Shown here one piece after another: positions 32,798-41,859 of a stretch of DNA of 64,000 nucleotides. Each line of letters begins with the position of its first letter. Position 1 is the stretch's first letter. The translations under genes and the position numbers were made by a program. The DNA is from Streptomyces cynarae (GTDB taxonomy: Bacteria; Actinomycetota; Actinomycetes; Streptomycetales; Streptomycetaceae). The DNA is taken from positions 7,470,001 through 7,534,000 of the forward strand of contig NZ_CP106793.1 in the NCBI RefSeq assembly GCF_025642135.1, given 5' to 3'. Under the pieces are notes generated by a model. The model made no database searches. It was not told the origin of the DNA and saw only the letters and a program-made list of their open reading frames with translations.

Positions 32798-34252
32798 CTA
32801 GGCCGCGCTCTCCCGGCCCTCGCCGTCCTGTGAGCCTTCCGCCGATCCCGTGACCGCCTTCCACTCGTCCGTGGTCAGCGGCGGCGCAGTCAGGAGCGGA
32901 CGGCGAGGGCCGCGCAGGACGGCGATCACGACAGCCGGTCGGACCAGTTCGCTCATCGGCTTCGACAGGGTGACCACGTCGAAGAACGCCTTGGCGACGA
33001 GCGGACGGCCGGTCGCGGCCAGCATCAGCCGGTTGACGTACGCGCCGAGGACGCGGTTGGCAAGGCTCGGTGCCTTGCCGATCGCGCCCGGGTAGAGGAT
33101 GTCCGTGCTGGTAGCGAACTCCCAGGCCGTCGCCACCGGACGGGCCACCGCCCGCTGCACCCGGCGCGCGAGCCCCGGCGCGGCAGTCCCGTGCCGGGCC
33201 ACCAGCTCGCCCAGCGCCACGGCACCCTGAGCGGCGACCGAGAGCCCGTGCCCGTAGACCGGGTTGTAGGTGGCCACCGAGTCGCCGATCGCCACGAACC
33301 CCTCGGGCCAGCCGTCGACCTTCTCGTAGAACCGCCGGCGGTTGACCGTGCTGCGGGTGACGACCGGGTCCGTCAGCGGCTCCGCGTGCGCGATCAGCTC
33401 GCCCACCACCGGATGCCGCACGCTCTCGCGGGCGAACGTCTCGAACTCCTCGGGGGTGGAGGGCGGTTCGCCGCCGCGCGTGCCCGACAGCGTCACCAGC
33501 CACCGTCCGCCCTCGATCGGCTCGATGGTCGTGGTCCGCCCCGGAACCGGCACCGTCGCGTCCGACTGCACGTTGACCAGCGGGAACTCCTCCGTGCCCA
33601 CAGGCGCCCGGAAGATCCGGCTGGAGTAGACGAGCCCCGAGTCCACCTCCTCCAGCGGCGCCGCGGGCACGCCCAGTTCCTTCAGCCAGGCCGCCGCGCG
33701 CGAACCGCGCCCCGCGGCGTCCACGACGAGGTCGGCCGCCAGCACCCGCTCCTCGCCGTCGGCCGTCCGCACCCGCACGCCCGTCACCCGCGACGCGTCG
33801 CCCTCCAGGGACAGCAGTTCGGTCCGCTGCAACACCGTCACGCGCTCGCTCCCGGTGACGCGCTCACGCACCGCCCAGTCGAGCAGATCACGGCTGCACG
33901 CGATCATGAACTGCATCTCGGGCCAGCGCCGGAACCAGCCCCGCATCTGCAGCGACACGAGCCCCGTGGGCAGCGGGACGCGCCGGGCGCCCGCCGCGAG
34001 CCACGCCTCGGTCACCCCCGGCAGCAGCTGTTCCATGGCGCGGGCGCCCCCGGACCAGATCACGTGCACGTGCCGGGCCTGTGGGAGCCCCTTGCGCGGT
34101 TCGGGGCCCTCGGGCAGCACATCCCGCTCGACGACGGTGACGTCGGCGTGGGGGCGCAGGGCCGCGGCGGCCAGCATGCCGGCCATGCCGCCGCCGATCA
34201 CGACGGCGCGACGCGGTCTCGCGTCCGGGGAGGTGCTAGCGGGTTCGCTCAT
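32798..34252 (-). CDS. FAD-dependent monooxygenase/oxidoreductase
   Basis: 484 residues, ATG at 34252 with GGAAG 7 nt upstream. Rossmann dinucleotide motif VVIGGGMAGM, an internal DLVVDAAGRGSRA strand and the second FAD motif GDSVATYNPVYGHGL are all present. It belongs to the p-hydroxybenzoate-hydroxylase-like class, close to polyether/polyketide epoxidases in motif layout. Its start overlaps the membrane-protein gene by 17 bp, so it is the last gene of the XRE/ImmA module. Its product could be the signal or the output of that module. Confidence 0.8.
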   Translation of the reverse strand: MSEPASTSPDARPRRAVVIGGGMAGMLAAAALRPHADVTVVERDVLPEGPEPRKGLPQARHVHVIWSGGARAMEQLLPGVTEAWLAAGARRVPLPTGLVSLQMRGWFRRWPEMQFMIACSRDLLDWAVRERVTGSERVTVLQRTELLSLEGDASRVTGVRVRTADGEERVLAADLVVDAAGRGSRAAAWLKELGVPAAPLEEVDSGLVYSSRIFRAPVGTEEFPLVNVQSDATVPVPGRTTTIEPIEGGRWLVTLSGTRGGEPPSTPEEFETFARESVRHPVVGELIAHAEPLTDPVVTRSTVNRRRFYEKVDGWPEGFVAIGDSVATYNPVYGHGLSVAAQGAVALGELVARHGTAAPGLARRVQRAVARPVATAWEFATSTDILYPGAIGKAPSLANRVLGAYVNRLMLAATGRPLVAKAFFDVVTLSKPMSELVRPAVVIAVLRGPRRPLLTAPPLTTDEWKAVTGSAEGSQDGEGRESAA

Positions 34253-35444
34253 GGAAGTCGCTTCCTGGCCTGGTCCCGGCCGGCCCCCGGGCGGCCGCGA
34301 CGACGGGTGACTGACGCAGGGCGACCGACATCCGCACGAGGTCGCGGGGGACCTCCAGGGACGCTGCGGGAGCGCTGTCCGTCCCCGCCGAGCTGATCAC
34401 CCTGCCCTCCGGATCGGCGGCCCTCGCCCGCACGGCCGCGGCCACCATCGCCGCGTCGGCCTCAGCCTGCGCGTGGACGGGGTCGGAGCCGGCCGCCAGG
34501 GCGGCGTCGTAGGCGCGGGAGCGCACCTCGGAGTCGAAGTAGGGGTACAGGCCGAGCATGCCGTCGTGGATGTCGGACTCCCGCTGGGTGACCTGGAGTT
34601 CGACCGGCGACCACCAGGAGATGCGCACCCCGTGGTCCGCGTGGGCGGACACCGGTCGCAGCTCGCGCCACAGCGGCCCGAGCCGGCGATAGGTCGCCCA
34701 GGTGCTCCAGCTGTCCCCGACGCGCTGGCAGGCCAGCGGAAGACAGAAGCCGACCGCGCTGATCTGCGCCCCGGCGGACGCCAGCACCGGCGCCGCGTCA
34801 CTGCTGAGGTAGTCCAGGTCGTGGCCGTACCAGCGGGCGACGACGGCGGTGAACTTGGTCGACAGATAGGCCAGGTTGAACAGATAGCCGGTCACGATGA
34901 TCAGCAGTCCGACGCGCAGCCAGCCGCGCACCTGCAGGGCCCAGCGTCCGCACATGAAGTTCATCGCGACGCCCGCCACGGTGAGCGCCAGCAGGTACAG
35001 CACGATCATCTCGCGCATGTACGGGGTGCGGGCGTAGTACGTGTCGAAGTCGACCAGCCGTTCCACCGGGGCGTCGCCGAGCGCGAAAAGCGCCACCAGG
35101 GCGACGATGACCACCCCGTACCCGGTGATGATCCTCCGGGTGGTGCGCCGGGTCCGCTCGGGCGGGCCGCCGCGCCAGTTGACGACGAGGACCAGGCAGG
35201 ACGCGCTGAACGCGCTCAGCAGGCAGTACACCAGGGGCGCCGAGACATTGGTGACGCCGGTGAGGTCGTTGACCTTCGCGATGGTCGGGGGTGCGGCGAA
35301 GAAGAACACCAGGCCGGCCAGCGCCATCAGCGCGCACACCGACCTGAGCAGCGGATCGCGCCACGAACGGGCCAGTGCGGGCGCCTTGAAGGTGAGCGCC
35401 AGCCCCATCGCCGCGGCCGGAATGTAATAGCTGGAACCGTCCAT
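34236..35444 (-). CDS. Multi-pass membrane protein, MAB_1171c/DUF6545 type
   Basis: 402 residues from the ATG at 35444. About seven or eight hydrophobic segments fill residues 1-230; the C-terminal cytosolic part is soluble (WSTWATYRRLGPLWRELRP, then an acidic helical tail). This architecture matches the actinobacterial MAB_1171c putative transporter family, which often lies next to XRE and ImmA/IrrE genes. Transport has not been shown for the family, as far as I know. It sits 20 bp after the ImmA/IrrE gene. Confidence 0.7.
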   Translation of the reverse strand: MDGSSYYIPAAAMGLALTFKAPALARSWRDPLLRSVCALMALAGLVFFFAAPPTIAKVNDLTGVTNVSAPLVYCLLSAFSASCLVLVVNWRGGPPERTRRTTRRIITGYGVVIVALVALFALGDAPVERLVDFDTYYARTPYMREMIVLYLLALTVAGVAMNFMCGRWALQVRGWLRVGLLIIVTGYLFNLAYLSTKFTAVVARWYGHDLDYLSSDAAPVLASAGAQISAVGFCLPLACQRVGDSWSTWATYRRLGPLWRELRPVSAHADHGVRISWWSPVELQVTQRESDIHDGMLGLYPYFDSEVRSRAYDAALAAGSDPVHAQAEADAAMVAAAVRARAADPEGRVISSAGTDSAPAASLEVPRDLVRMSVALRQSPVVAAARGPAGTRPGSDFHERTR

Positions 35445-35464
35445 GGAATCGGCGTCCGCGCCCC

Positions 35465-36013
35465 TCAGCCCCGCGGTCCGCGATAACCGAGCGACGCCTC
35501 GATCCGCCCCGCCAGGTCGTCCCGTTTGACGGGCCCGCGCAGGGACGAACCGACGAGCCAGGTACGGCACTTGCTCGCCAGCAGCAGCCCGAAGCTCTCG
35601 GCGTCCTTCTCGTCGGCGAGGTCGAAGTGCGTACGCGCGGCGACCTTGTGGACGGTGGCCCGCAGATCCGCCGTGTCGCTCAGCAGCCGCGCCGCGACCG
35701 CGGCCCCCTCCACGTGGTGGCCGTGGTGCCCGGCGTTCATGTGCCACAGCTCGTGGCCGAGGATCACCAACTGGTGGTCGGGGGCGGTGCGTTCCTCGAT
35801 GACGACGAGGTCCTGTTCGGCCATGTCGAGCCAGAGGCCGCTGGCCGTGCCCGGCGGGAAGGGAGCGGTGCGGAACTGGACGGGACGGCCGCGGCGTCTG
35901 CTCATGCCGTCGCACAGCGCGGCGTACAGGTCGGCGGGTTCCGCCGGTGCCGGGAGCGAGAGCTCCGCGACCAACTCGCCGCACAGGCGGCGCATTTCCC
36001 TTCCGATGCCCAC
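35465..36013 (-). CDS. ImmA/IrrE-type zinc metallopeptidase domain protein
   Basis: 182 residues from the GTG at 36013 with GGGAGA upstream. The key motif is HELWH (HExxH), flanked by LVILG and a downstream helix with DEKDAESFG that could supply the third zinc ligand. ImmA of ICEBs1 and IrrE/PprI of Deinococcus cleave XRE-type repressors. It follows the XRE gene by 14 bp, so cleavage of that regulator is the natural hypothesis. Confidence 0.8.
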   Translation of the reverse strand: MGIGREMRRLCGELVAELSLPAPAEPADLYAALCDGMSRRRGRPVQFRTAPFPPGTASGLWLDMAEQDLVVIEERTAPDHQLVILGHELWHMNAGHHGHHVEGAAVAARLLSDTADLRATVHKVAARTHFDLADEKDAESFGLLLASKCRTWLVGSSLRGPVKRDDLAGRIEASLGYRGPRG

Positions 36014-36027
36014 GGTTCTCTCCCGGA

Positions 36028-36684
36028 TCACGACTCGGGCCGCTTGACGCTCTCCAGGAGCATGTCCAGCCACTCGGCGACCTTGTCCCGGTGCTGGTCG
36101 GTGGGCAGCTGGGCCGCCCGCCAGGCGATGCCGCGGACGCCGTGGTCCTGCAACAGCCGCTCCAGCGGGTCGTCGGCGGCCTCGGCCACCGCGCGCTCGC
36201 GGTCCGCGAGCTGCTGGAGGAGCTCCTGCTCGGAGCGCTGGAGGGCGTTCGCGAGCGCCTCCGGGTCCTCGGCCGTGAGGAACCCGGCATGCACGCCGAA
36301 GAAGCGCTGAATGGCGTCGCAGTGCTCCATGGTGGGGCGCCGGTCGCCATTGATGAGGGCACCCGCCTGCTGCCGCGACATGCCCGCGCCGTCGGCGATC
36401 TCCTGCTGGGTGTACTTGCGCCCGTTGGGTTTGAGCCGCGTGCGGCGCAGCAGGTCCAGTCGCTGCAGGAAACGCGCCTGCAGGTCCGGCTCCCCGGCGG
36501 GCACTCCGCTCAGCAGGGCCTTCACCACCGGCTCCGGGACGCCGGACTCGACCGACAGCCGCGCGACGTCGAAGATCCGCTCGTGCGGCACGCCCAGCCG
36601 GTCGGCGAGGGCGGTGACACGGGCCACGACGGCCGGCAGCAGACCCGGCGCCGCAGCTCCCGGCACCTCGAAGCCATCCGTCAC
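36028..36684 (-). CDS. XRE-family helix-turn-helix regulator
   Basis: 218 residues from the GTG at 36684 with GGAGA upstream. The HTH is central (YTQQEIADGAGMSRQQAGALINGDRRP), preceded by a helical region and followed by a long acidic coiled-coil-like tail (EALANALQRSEQELLQQLADRER) that may be the peptidase target or a dimer arm. It is the first gene of the four-gene module and lies about 90 bp from a perfect palindrome. Confidence 0.85.
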   Translation of the reverse strand: MTDGFEVPGAAAPGLLPAVVARVTALADRLGVPHERIFDVARLSVESGVPEPVVKALLSGVPAGEPDLQARFLQRLDLLRRTRLKPNGRKYTQQEIADGAGMSRQQAGALINGDRRPTMEHCDAIQRFFGVHAGFLTAEDPEALANALQRSEQELLQQLADRERAVAEAADDPLERLLQDHGVRGIAWRAAQLPTDQHRDKVAEWLDMLLESVKRPES

Positions 36685-36774
36685 CGACAGGTCTCCTACG
36701 TCTCGCTCAGGTCGTTGTTCTCGCTTGCCCGGAACCAACCGGAGACTAGCCGTTCCCTCGAACAGACATCCAGG

Positions 36775-36796
36775 TCTCGCCACAACTGTGGCGAGA
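36775..36796. promoter_or_regulatory. Perfect 22-bp palindrome in the XRE/MmyB divergent region
   Basis: TCTCGCCACA-AC-TGTGGCGAGA: 10-bp arms with a 2-bp centre. It overlaps the downstream half of a possible leftward promoter (TTGACG on the minus strand at 36808-36803) and lies 35 bp before a rightward TTGACA. It is the natural operator for the XRE regulator, possibly for both directions. The symmetry is seen; the ligand protein is inferred. Confidence 0.65.
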
Positions 36797-36830
36797 TTCA
36801 GCCGTCAACAGACGCCAAATGCCACGATAG

Positions 36831-36859
36831 TTGACACGCCGGATGCGGGGCAGCAGGAT
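36831..36859 (+). promoter_or_regulatory. Promoter of the MmyB-like gene
   Basis: TTGACA (36831-36836), 17-bp spacer, CAGGAT (36854-36859), about 47 bp before the ATG at 36906. Confidence 0.5.
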
Positions 36860-36905
36860 CAAGGCGCCACGTGAAGGCCGCAATGGCAAGAGGGGTGACC
36901 TCCCG

Positions 36906-37574
36906 ATGGCGTTTCAGGCAGGAGGGCAGCGGTCGCAGCCGCGGTCCCTCCCCGAGAGTCCGGAAGCACGGGCGTATCTGCAGGACTATGCCACGCTCCT
37001 CGAGGCCGTCCCCTTCCCGTCCGTCGTCTTCGACCACCGCTGGGACGTGGTGCTCGCCAACAGCGCTTTCAGGACACTGTTCAGCGGGGTGGCGTCCCAT
37101 CCGACGGCCATGCCCTGCGACAACTTCCTGCGGTTCGTGCTGTTCCATCCGGACGCGGGCACGGTCCTCGGCGAGCACGAGTCGAGCTGGTGCCTGCCGA
37201 TGCTCGCGCACTTCGCCGCGGCCGTGGAGCGGCACGGGCAGGACCACGGGCTCCAGTCCATCCGCCGGGACATCGCCCAGGACCCGATCATGGAGGCCGC
37301 CTACCGGGACGGCCTGCCGCACTGGATCCGCGCGGCCGGACCGCACGCCGTGGAGCACGACGGGGCGGTACGGCCGTTGCTCCACCCCGACCCGCGCTGG
37401 GGCCCCGACTGCCGGGTGGTGGGGGAGACCCCCAAGACCCTGCAGGACATGGGGTACTCCCGGCTGACCCTGGTGCTGCGCGAGGCCCGCCGTCCCACAC
37501 CGCCCGCCCACCGCCCGCGCCGCGCCCGGCGCACGGCGAACCACCTCAGCGTGGTGCCCGAGCTGCCGGCGTAA
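36906..37574 (+). CDS. MmyB-like ligand-binding domain protein without HTH
   Basis: 222 residues from the ATG at 36906 (GGGGTGACC upstream). It contains the PAS-like MmyB domain seen at the C-terminus of XRE/MmyB regulators (YATLLEAVPFPSVVFDHRWDV, NSAFRTLF, then NFLRFVLFHPDAG) but starts after the point where the HTH would be. It may sense a small molecule and act through the divergent XRE protein, or be a split regulator. The Arg-rich tail could still bind nucleic acid. Confidence 0.75.
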   Translation: MAFQAGGQRSQPRSLPESPEARAYLQDYATLLEAVPFPSVVFDHRWDVVLANSAFRTLFSGVASHPTAMPCDNFLRFVLFHPDAGTVLGEHESSWCLPMLAHFAAAVERHGQDHGLQSIRRDIAQDPIMEAAYRDGLPHWIRAAGPHAVEHDGAVRPLLHPDPRWGPDCRVVGETPKTLQDMGYSRLTLVLREARRPTPPAHRPRRARRTANHLSVVPELPA

Positions 37575-37587
37575 GGCTGCCGCGGAG

Positions 37588-37630
37588 GCCCCGGCTCCGT
37601 CGGTGTTCAGGTCACCGACGGCGCCGGGGC
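37588..37630. terminator. Terminator between the MmyB-like gene and the GntR gene
   Basis: Stem GCCCCGGCtCCGTCGGTG / CACCGACGGcGCCGGGGC with one mismatch and a 7-nt loop, between convergent genes. Confidence 0.75.
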
Positions 37631-37673
37631 TCGTTCCTGCCGTGCGTCAGCCCCAGCGTTCGCACGCGACAGC

Positions 37674-37763
37674 GCCCAGCACGGCGGCAGGGCCCAGCAC
37701 GGCGGCAGGGCCCAGCACGGCGGCAGGGCCCAGCACGGCGACAGGGCCCAGCACGGCGGCAGG
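37674..37763. repeat. 18-bp tandem repeat, five copies
   Basis: Five head-to-tail units of GCCCAGCACGGCGGCAGG (one with a single change) end 2 bp before the stop of the GntR gene. Near identity implies recent slippage; it is a possible variable-number locus between strains. Confidence 0.9.
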
Positions 37764-37765
37764 CC

Positions 37766-38521
37766 CTACAGCGTCACCCGCAGTGCGATGAGCCGTGCCG
37801 TCGATTCCTGGACGCACCGCTCGGCCAGTTCCCTGGCCGCATCCCGGGACCCGTCCTGCACGGCGTGGACGAGGGAGCGGTGGCGGGCGGCCACCTCCTC
37901 GCGATAGGCGTCGTCCCCGAGGACGAGACACAGCAGTGCCCCGACCTCCGTCTGGAGCGCGATCTGCTCCCGGGTGAGCCGGGCCGACTGCGCGGCGGCG
38001 GCCAGCTCCACGTGGAACCGGCCGTAGACGCGACTGCGCGCCGCCGCGTCCCCGGCCGCCGCGAACTCCTCCAGGGTGCGCCGCAGATGCTGGAGATCGT
38101 CCGGTTCGGTGCGCTCGGCCGCGAGCCGGGCGGCGGCACCGGAGACGGCCGCCCAGTGGTCACCGAGGTCGCGCAGCTCCTCCGTGCTCCAGCCGGCCAG
38201 CCGCTGCCTGATCCGCTCCTCCGCCGGGTCCGCGGGCAGCGAGACGAAGCTGCCGCCGCCGCGCCCCCGCCGGGTGGTGACCAGCCCCTGCTGCCGCAGC
38301 GCCATCAGCGCCTCCCGCAAGGTCACGGTGGACACGCCGAGCTGCCCGGCCAGCTCCGCCTCCCCGGGCAGCTGCTCTCCGTCGGCGAGCAACCCGAGCT
38401 CGATGGCGTCGCCGAGCCGGCGGACGACCGTCTCGACGCGCGCCCGGGTGTCCACCGGAGCGAACACGGCTCTCCGGGCGGCGCCGTCCCTGTTCTGCTT
38501 CACGGCCACCACCTTGTGCAT
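37766..38521 (-). CDS. GntR-family regulator, FCD (FadR) subfamily
   Basis: 251 residues, ATG at 38521. The N-terminal winged helix (LPGEAELAGQLGVSTVTLREALMAL) and all-helical FCD domain (about 115-240, with metal-binding Asp/His positions in FHVELA and RHRSLVHA) are present. It is divergent from the ABC importer, whose promoter it probably controls in response to a small organic acid or amine. Confidence 0.88.
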   Translation of the reverse strand: MHKVVAVKQNRDGAARRAVFAPVDTRARVETVVRRLGDAIELGLLADGEQLPGEAELAGQLGVSTVTLREALMALRQQGLVTTRRGRGGGSFVSLPADPAEERIRQRLAGWSTEELRDLGDHWAAVSGAAARLAAERTEPDDLQHLRRTLEEFAAAGDAAARSRVYGRFHVELAAAAQSARLTREQIALQTEVGALLCLVLGDDAYREEVAARHRSLVHAVQDGSRDAARELAERCVQESTARLIALRVTL

Positions 38522-38548
38522 TGACTCAACCTTTACCTTAAGAGGGTC

Positions 38549-38577
38549 TTGAGCTTTGAACTATGACTTCATATCTT
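38549..38577 (+). promoter_or_regulatory. Promoter of the polyamine-type ABC operon
   Basis: TTGAGC (38549-38554), 17-bp spacer, TATCTT (38572-38577), about 50 bp before the ATPase start. Just upstream, CTCAA (38525-38529) and TTGAG (38549-38553) flank CTTAAG (38537-38542), a weak dyad that may be the GntR operator. Confidence 0.5.
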
Positions 38578-38625
38578 TACGACCCTGGGTAAGAACGGAA
38601 GACTGCTCCAGAAAGGTTCCCGTCC

Positions 38626-39663
38626 ATGGAGGGCAGCGCGATCCGGCTGCAGGGTCTGCGGAAGGAGTTCGGCGGCACCACCGCCGTGGCCGGGGTCGAC
38701 CTGGAGATATCCGACGGGGAGTTCTTCTCGATGCTCGGCCCGTCCGGCTCCGGCAAGACGACCGTCCTGCGCCTGATCGCGGGCTTCGAGAGCCCCACCT
38801 CCGGCACCGTGGAGCTGGCCGGTCAGGACGTCACCGGCCTCGCCCCCTTCGAGCGGGACGTCCACACCGTCTTCCAGGACTACGCGCTCTTCCCGCACAT
38901 GACCGTCGAGCAGAACGTCGCCTACGGCCTCAAGGTCCGCAAGGTGCCCAAGGCCGAACGGCTCCAGCGGGCCCGCAAGGCGCTCGCCGACGTACGCCTC
39001 GAAGGCTTCGGCAAGCGGCGGCCGAGCCGGCTCTCCGGCGGCCAGCGCCAGCGGGTCGCACTCGCCCGCGCCCTCGTCGGCCGCCCCCGCCTCCTCCTGC
39101 TCGACGAGCCGCTCGGCGCCCTCGACCTCAAGCTGCGCGAGCAGATGCAGGTCGAGCTCAAGGCGCTCCAGCGCGAGGTCGGGATCACCTTCGTGTTCGT
39201 CACCCACGACCAGGAGGAGGCCCTGACGATGAGCGACCGCATCGCCGTCTTCAATCAGGGCCGCATCGAGCAGGTCGGCACCCCCGCCGAGATCTACGAG
39301 CGCCCCGCGACCGCCTTCGTCGCCTCCTTCGTCGGCACCTCCAACCTCCTGGAGGGCGAGGCCGCCGAGCGGGTCACCGGCACCCCGGGCACCTACAGCA
39401 TCCGGCCCGAGAAGATACGGGTGCTGAAGGAGTCCGCCCTCGCCGACGAGCCCGAGCGCTCCAGCGCCACCGGCACCGTCGCCGAAGTCGTCTACCTCGG
39501 CGACGCCACCCGCTTCCTCGTCGACCTCGACGCGGGCGGCCGCCTCACCGCGCTCCAGCAGAACCTGGAGACCTCCTCCGAGGACGTCGCCGCCTACCGC
39601 GGCACCCGGGTGCGCCTCACGTGGCACCGCCGCCACGCCGTCCAGGTCCCCACCGCCCGCTGA
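38626..39663 (+). CDS. ABC transporter ATPase, PotA/spermidine-putrescine type
   Basis: 345 residues. Walker [11 protein letters not shown]-loop [10 protein letters not shown], signature [15 protein letters not shown], Walker B LLLLDEP and the H-loop VTHDQEE are complete; a C-terminal TOBE domain follows. It energises import by the two permeases downstream. First gene of a four-gene operon. Confidence 0.92.
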   Translation: MEGSAIRLQGLRKEFGGTTAVAGVDLEISDGEFFSMLGPSGSGKTTVLRLIAGFESPTSGTVELAGQDVTGLAPFERDVHTVFQDYALFPHMTVEQNVAYGLKVRKVPKAERLQRARKALADVRLEGFGKRRPSRLSGGQRQRVALARALVGRPRLLLLDEPLGALDLKLREQMQVELKALQREVGITFVFVTHDQEEALTMSDRIAVFNQGRIEQVGTPAEIYERPATAFVASFVGTSNLLEGEAAERVTGTPGTYSIRPEKIRVLKESALADEPERSSATGTVAEVVYLGDATRFLVDLDAGGRLTALQQNLETSSEDVAAYRGTRVRLTWHRRHAVQVPTAR

Positions 39664-39704
39664 CCATCCCCCACGCCAGGTCACCGTCACGTATGGAGAA
39701 CGTC

Positions 39705-40910
39705 GTGCGTCTCACGCGTACCTTGAAAGCCACCGTCGCGGCCGCGGTGCTGCTCGCGGCAACCGCCTGCGGCTCGTCCGGCTCCGGCTCGGGCGGCTCC
39801 TCGTCGTCCACCGGCCTCAACCCGCCCGATCTCAAGGCGCAGTCGAAGCTGGGCAAGAACGAGGGGCAGGTCAACCTGATCGCCTGGGCCGGCTACGTCG
39901 AGGACGGCTCCAACGACCCCAAGGTGAACTGGGTCGGCGACTTCGAGAAGCAGACGGGCTGTCAGGTCCACTCCAAGGTGGCGGCCAGCTCCGACGAGAT
40001 GGTCAAGCTGATGAAGACCGGCGAGTACGACGCCGTCTCCGCCTCCGGCGACGCCTCCCTGCGCCTGATCGCCTCCGGTGACGCCGCCCCGGTCAACACC
40101 GACCTCGTACCGAACTACAAGGATGTCTTCAGCGACCTGAAGCTGCAGGCCTGGAACTCCGTCAAGGGCAAGGCGTACGGCATCCCGCACGGTCGCGGCG
40201 CCAACCTGCTCATGTACAACACGGACAAGGTCAAGCCCGCGCCGACCTCCTGGTCCGCCGTCTTCGACGACGCCGGCAAGTACAAGGGCCATGTGACGGC
40301 GTACGACTCCCCGATCTACATCGCCGACGCGGCGCTGTACCTGAAGGCCACCAAGCCCGAGCTGAAGATCAAGGACCCGTACGCGCTCGACCAGAAGCAG
40401 TTCGACGCGGCGGTCGACCTGCTGAAGAAGCAGAACGCGAACATCGGCGAGTACTGGGGCGACTACCTCAAGGAGGTCTCCGCCTTCAAGAGCGGCGACT
40501 CCGTGGTCGGCACCACCTGGCAGGTCATCGCCAACCTGGCGAAGAGCGAGGGCGCCAAGGTCGACGCCACCGTGCCCAAGGAGGGCTCGACCGGCTGGTC
40601 CGACACCTGGATGCTCTACTCCAAGGCCAAGCACCCCAACTGCGCCTACCAGTGGATGAACTGGATCATCTCCCCGAAGGTCAACGCGCAGGTCGCCGAG
40701 TACTTCGGTGAGGCCCCCGCCAACGCCAAGGCGTGCGAGCAGACCAGCGACAAGAACTTCTGCACCACCTTCCACGCCGCCGACACGGCGTACTGGAAGA
40801 ACATCGCCTTCTGGAACACCCCCATCGAGCAGTGCCTCGACGGCCGCAGCGACGTCAAGTGCGTGCCGTACGCCAAGTGGGTCCAGGCCTGGACCGAGAT
40901 CAAGGGCTGA
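39705..40910 (+). CDS. ABC substrate-binding lipoprotein, PotD type
   Basis: 401 residues from the GTG at 39705, which follows GGAGAAC by 5 nt; the ATG at 39693 lacks such a site. Lipobox TACG after a short signal, then a Ser/Gly linker and a type 2 binding fold (begins VNLIAWAGYVEDG). The group binds polyamines or similar cations, but several members bind other small molecules, so the ligand is open. Confidence 0.9.
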   Translation: MRLTRTLKATVAAAVLLAATACGSSGSGSGGSSSSTGLNPPDLKAQSKLGKNEGQVNLIAWAGYVEDGSNDPKVNWVGDFEKQTGCQVHSKVAASSDEMVKLMKTGEYDAVSASGDASLRLIASGDAAPVNTDLVPNYKDVFSDLKLQAWNSVKGKAYGIPHGRGANLLMYNTDKVKPAPTSWSAVFDDAGKYKGHVTAYDSPIYIADAALYLKATKPELKIKDPYALDQKQFDAAVDLLKKQNANIGEYWGDYLKEVSAFKSGDSVVGTTWQVIANLAKSEGAKVDATVPKEGSTGWSDTWMLYSKAKHPNCAYQWMNWIISPKVNAQVAEYFGEAPANAKACEQTSDKNFCTTFHAADTAYWKNIAFWNTPIEQCLDGRSDVKCVPYAKWVQAWTEIKG

Positions 40911-40919
40911 GGCACGACG

Positions 40920-41810
40920 ATGACCGCCACCGCGCAGGCCGCCGGACGGGCCCCCGTCCGGCGGCTCGCCGGGATGCTGCACCGCCGCCCTCGGCTGCGG
41001 CTGTCCCTGCTGCTCACCGCCCCCCTGTTGTGGCTGGCCGTGCTCTACCTCGGCTCGCTCGCAGTGCTGTTCGTCTCGGCGTTCTGGACGACGGACTCCT
41101 TCACCTCCGAGGTGGTGAAGGTCTGGTCGACCGACAACTTCCACGCGTTGCTGACGACCTCCGTCTTCCGCCAGGTCATCTGGCGCAGCATCGTCGTGGC
41201 CCTCTCGGTCACCGCCCTGTGCGCGGTGATCGCCTTCCCGCTCGCCTTCTACACGGCGCGCGTGGCGAAGCCCAGGTGGCGACCGCTGCTGGTCGTCGCC
41301 ATCCTCACCCCGCTGTGGGCGAGTTACCTGGTCAAGGTGTACGCGTGGCGGCTGATCCTGTCCGAGGGCGGGCTCGCCGACTGGATGCTGAAGCCGTTCG
41401 GGCTGAGCGGACCCGGGTTCGGCCTCCCGGCGGCGATCATCACGCTGACGTACCTGTGGCTGCCGTACATGATCCTGCCCGTCCACACGGCACTGGCGCA
41501 GCTGCCCGCCAACCTGCTGGACGCCTCCGCCGACCTGGGGGCGCGGCCCGGCCGCACCTTCCGCTCGGTCGTCCTGCCGATGGTGCTGCCGTCCGTCGCC
41601 GCCGGCTCGGTCTTCACCTTCTCGCTCAGCCTCGGCGACTACATCACCGTGCAGATCGTCGGCGGCAAGACCCAGCTGATCGGCAACCTCGTCTACTCCA
41701 ACATCGAGCTCAACCTGCCCATGGCCGCCGCGCTGGGCACGGTCCCGGTGGTGGTCATCGTGCTGTACCTGCTGGCGATGCGCCGCACCGGCGCGCTCAG
41801 CAGCCTGTAG
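40920..41810 (+). CDS. ABC permease, PotB type
   Basis: 296 residues, ATG 9 bp after the binding-protein stop. Six membrane segments and an EAA-like loop (LLDASADLGARPGRTF). Forms the channel with the PotC-type protein. Confidence 0.92.
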   Translation: MTATAQAAGRAPVRRLAGMLHRRPRLRLSLLLTAPLLWLAVLYLGSLAVLFVSAFWTTDSFTSEVVKVWSTDNFHALLTTSVFRQVIWRSIVVALSVTALCAVIAFPLAFYTARVAKPRWRPLLVVAILTPLWASYLVKVYAWRLILSEGGLADWMLKPFGLSGPGFGLPAAIITLTYLWLPYMILPVHTALAQLPANLLDASADLGARPGRTFRSVVLPMVLPSVAAGSVFTFSLSLGDYITVQIVGGKTQLIGNLVYSNIELNLPMAAALGTVPVVVIVLYLLAMRRTGALSSL

Positions 41811-41859
41811 AACGCCCGAGCCACCACAACTCGGCAGCCTCCAGAAGAGGTCCCACGTC

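Noticed and set aside
37674..37763. Possible CRISPR array
   Set aside because: Units are contiguous without spacers and no cas gene is present; it is a simple tandem repeat.
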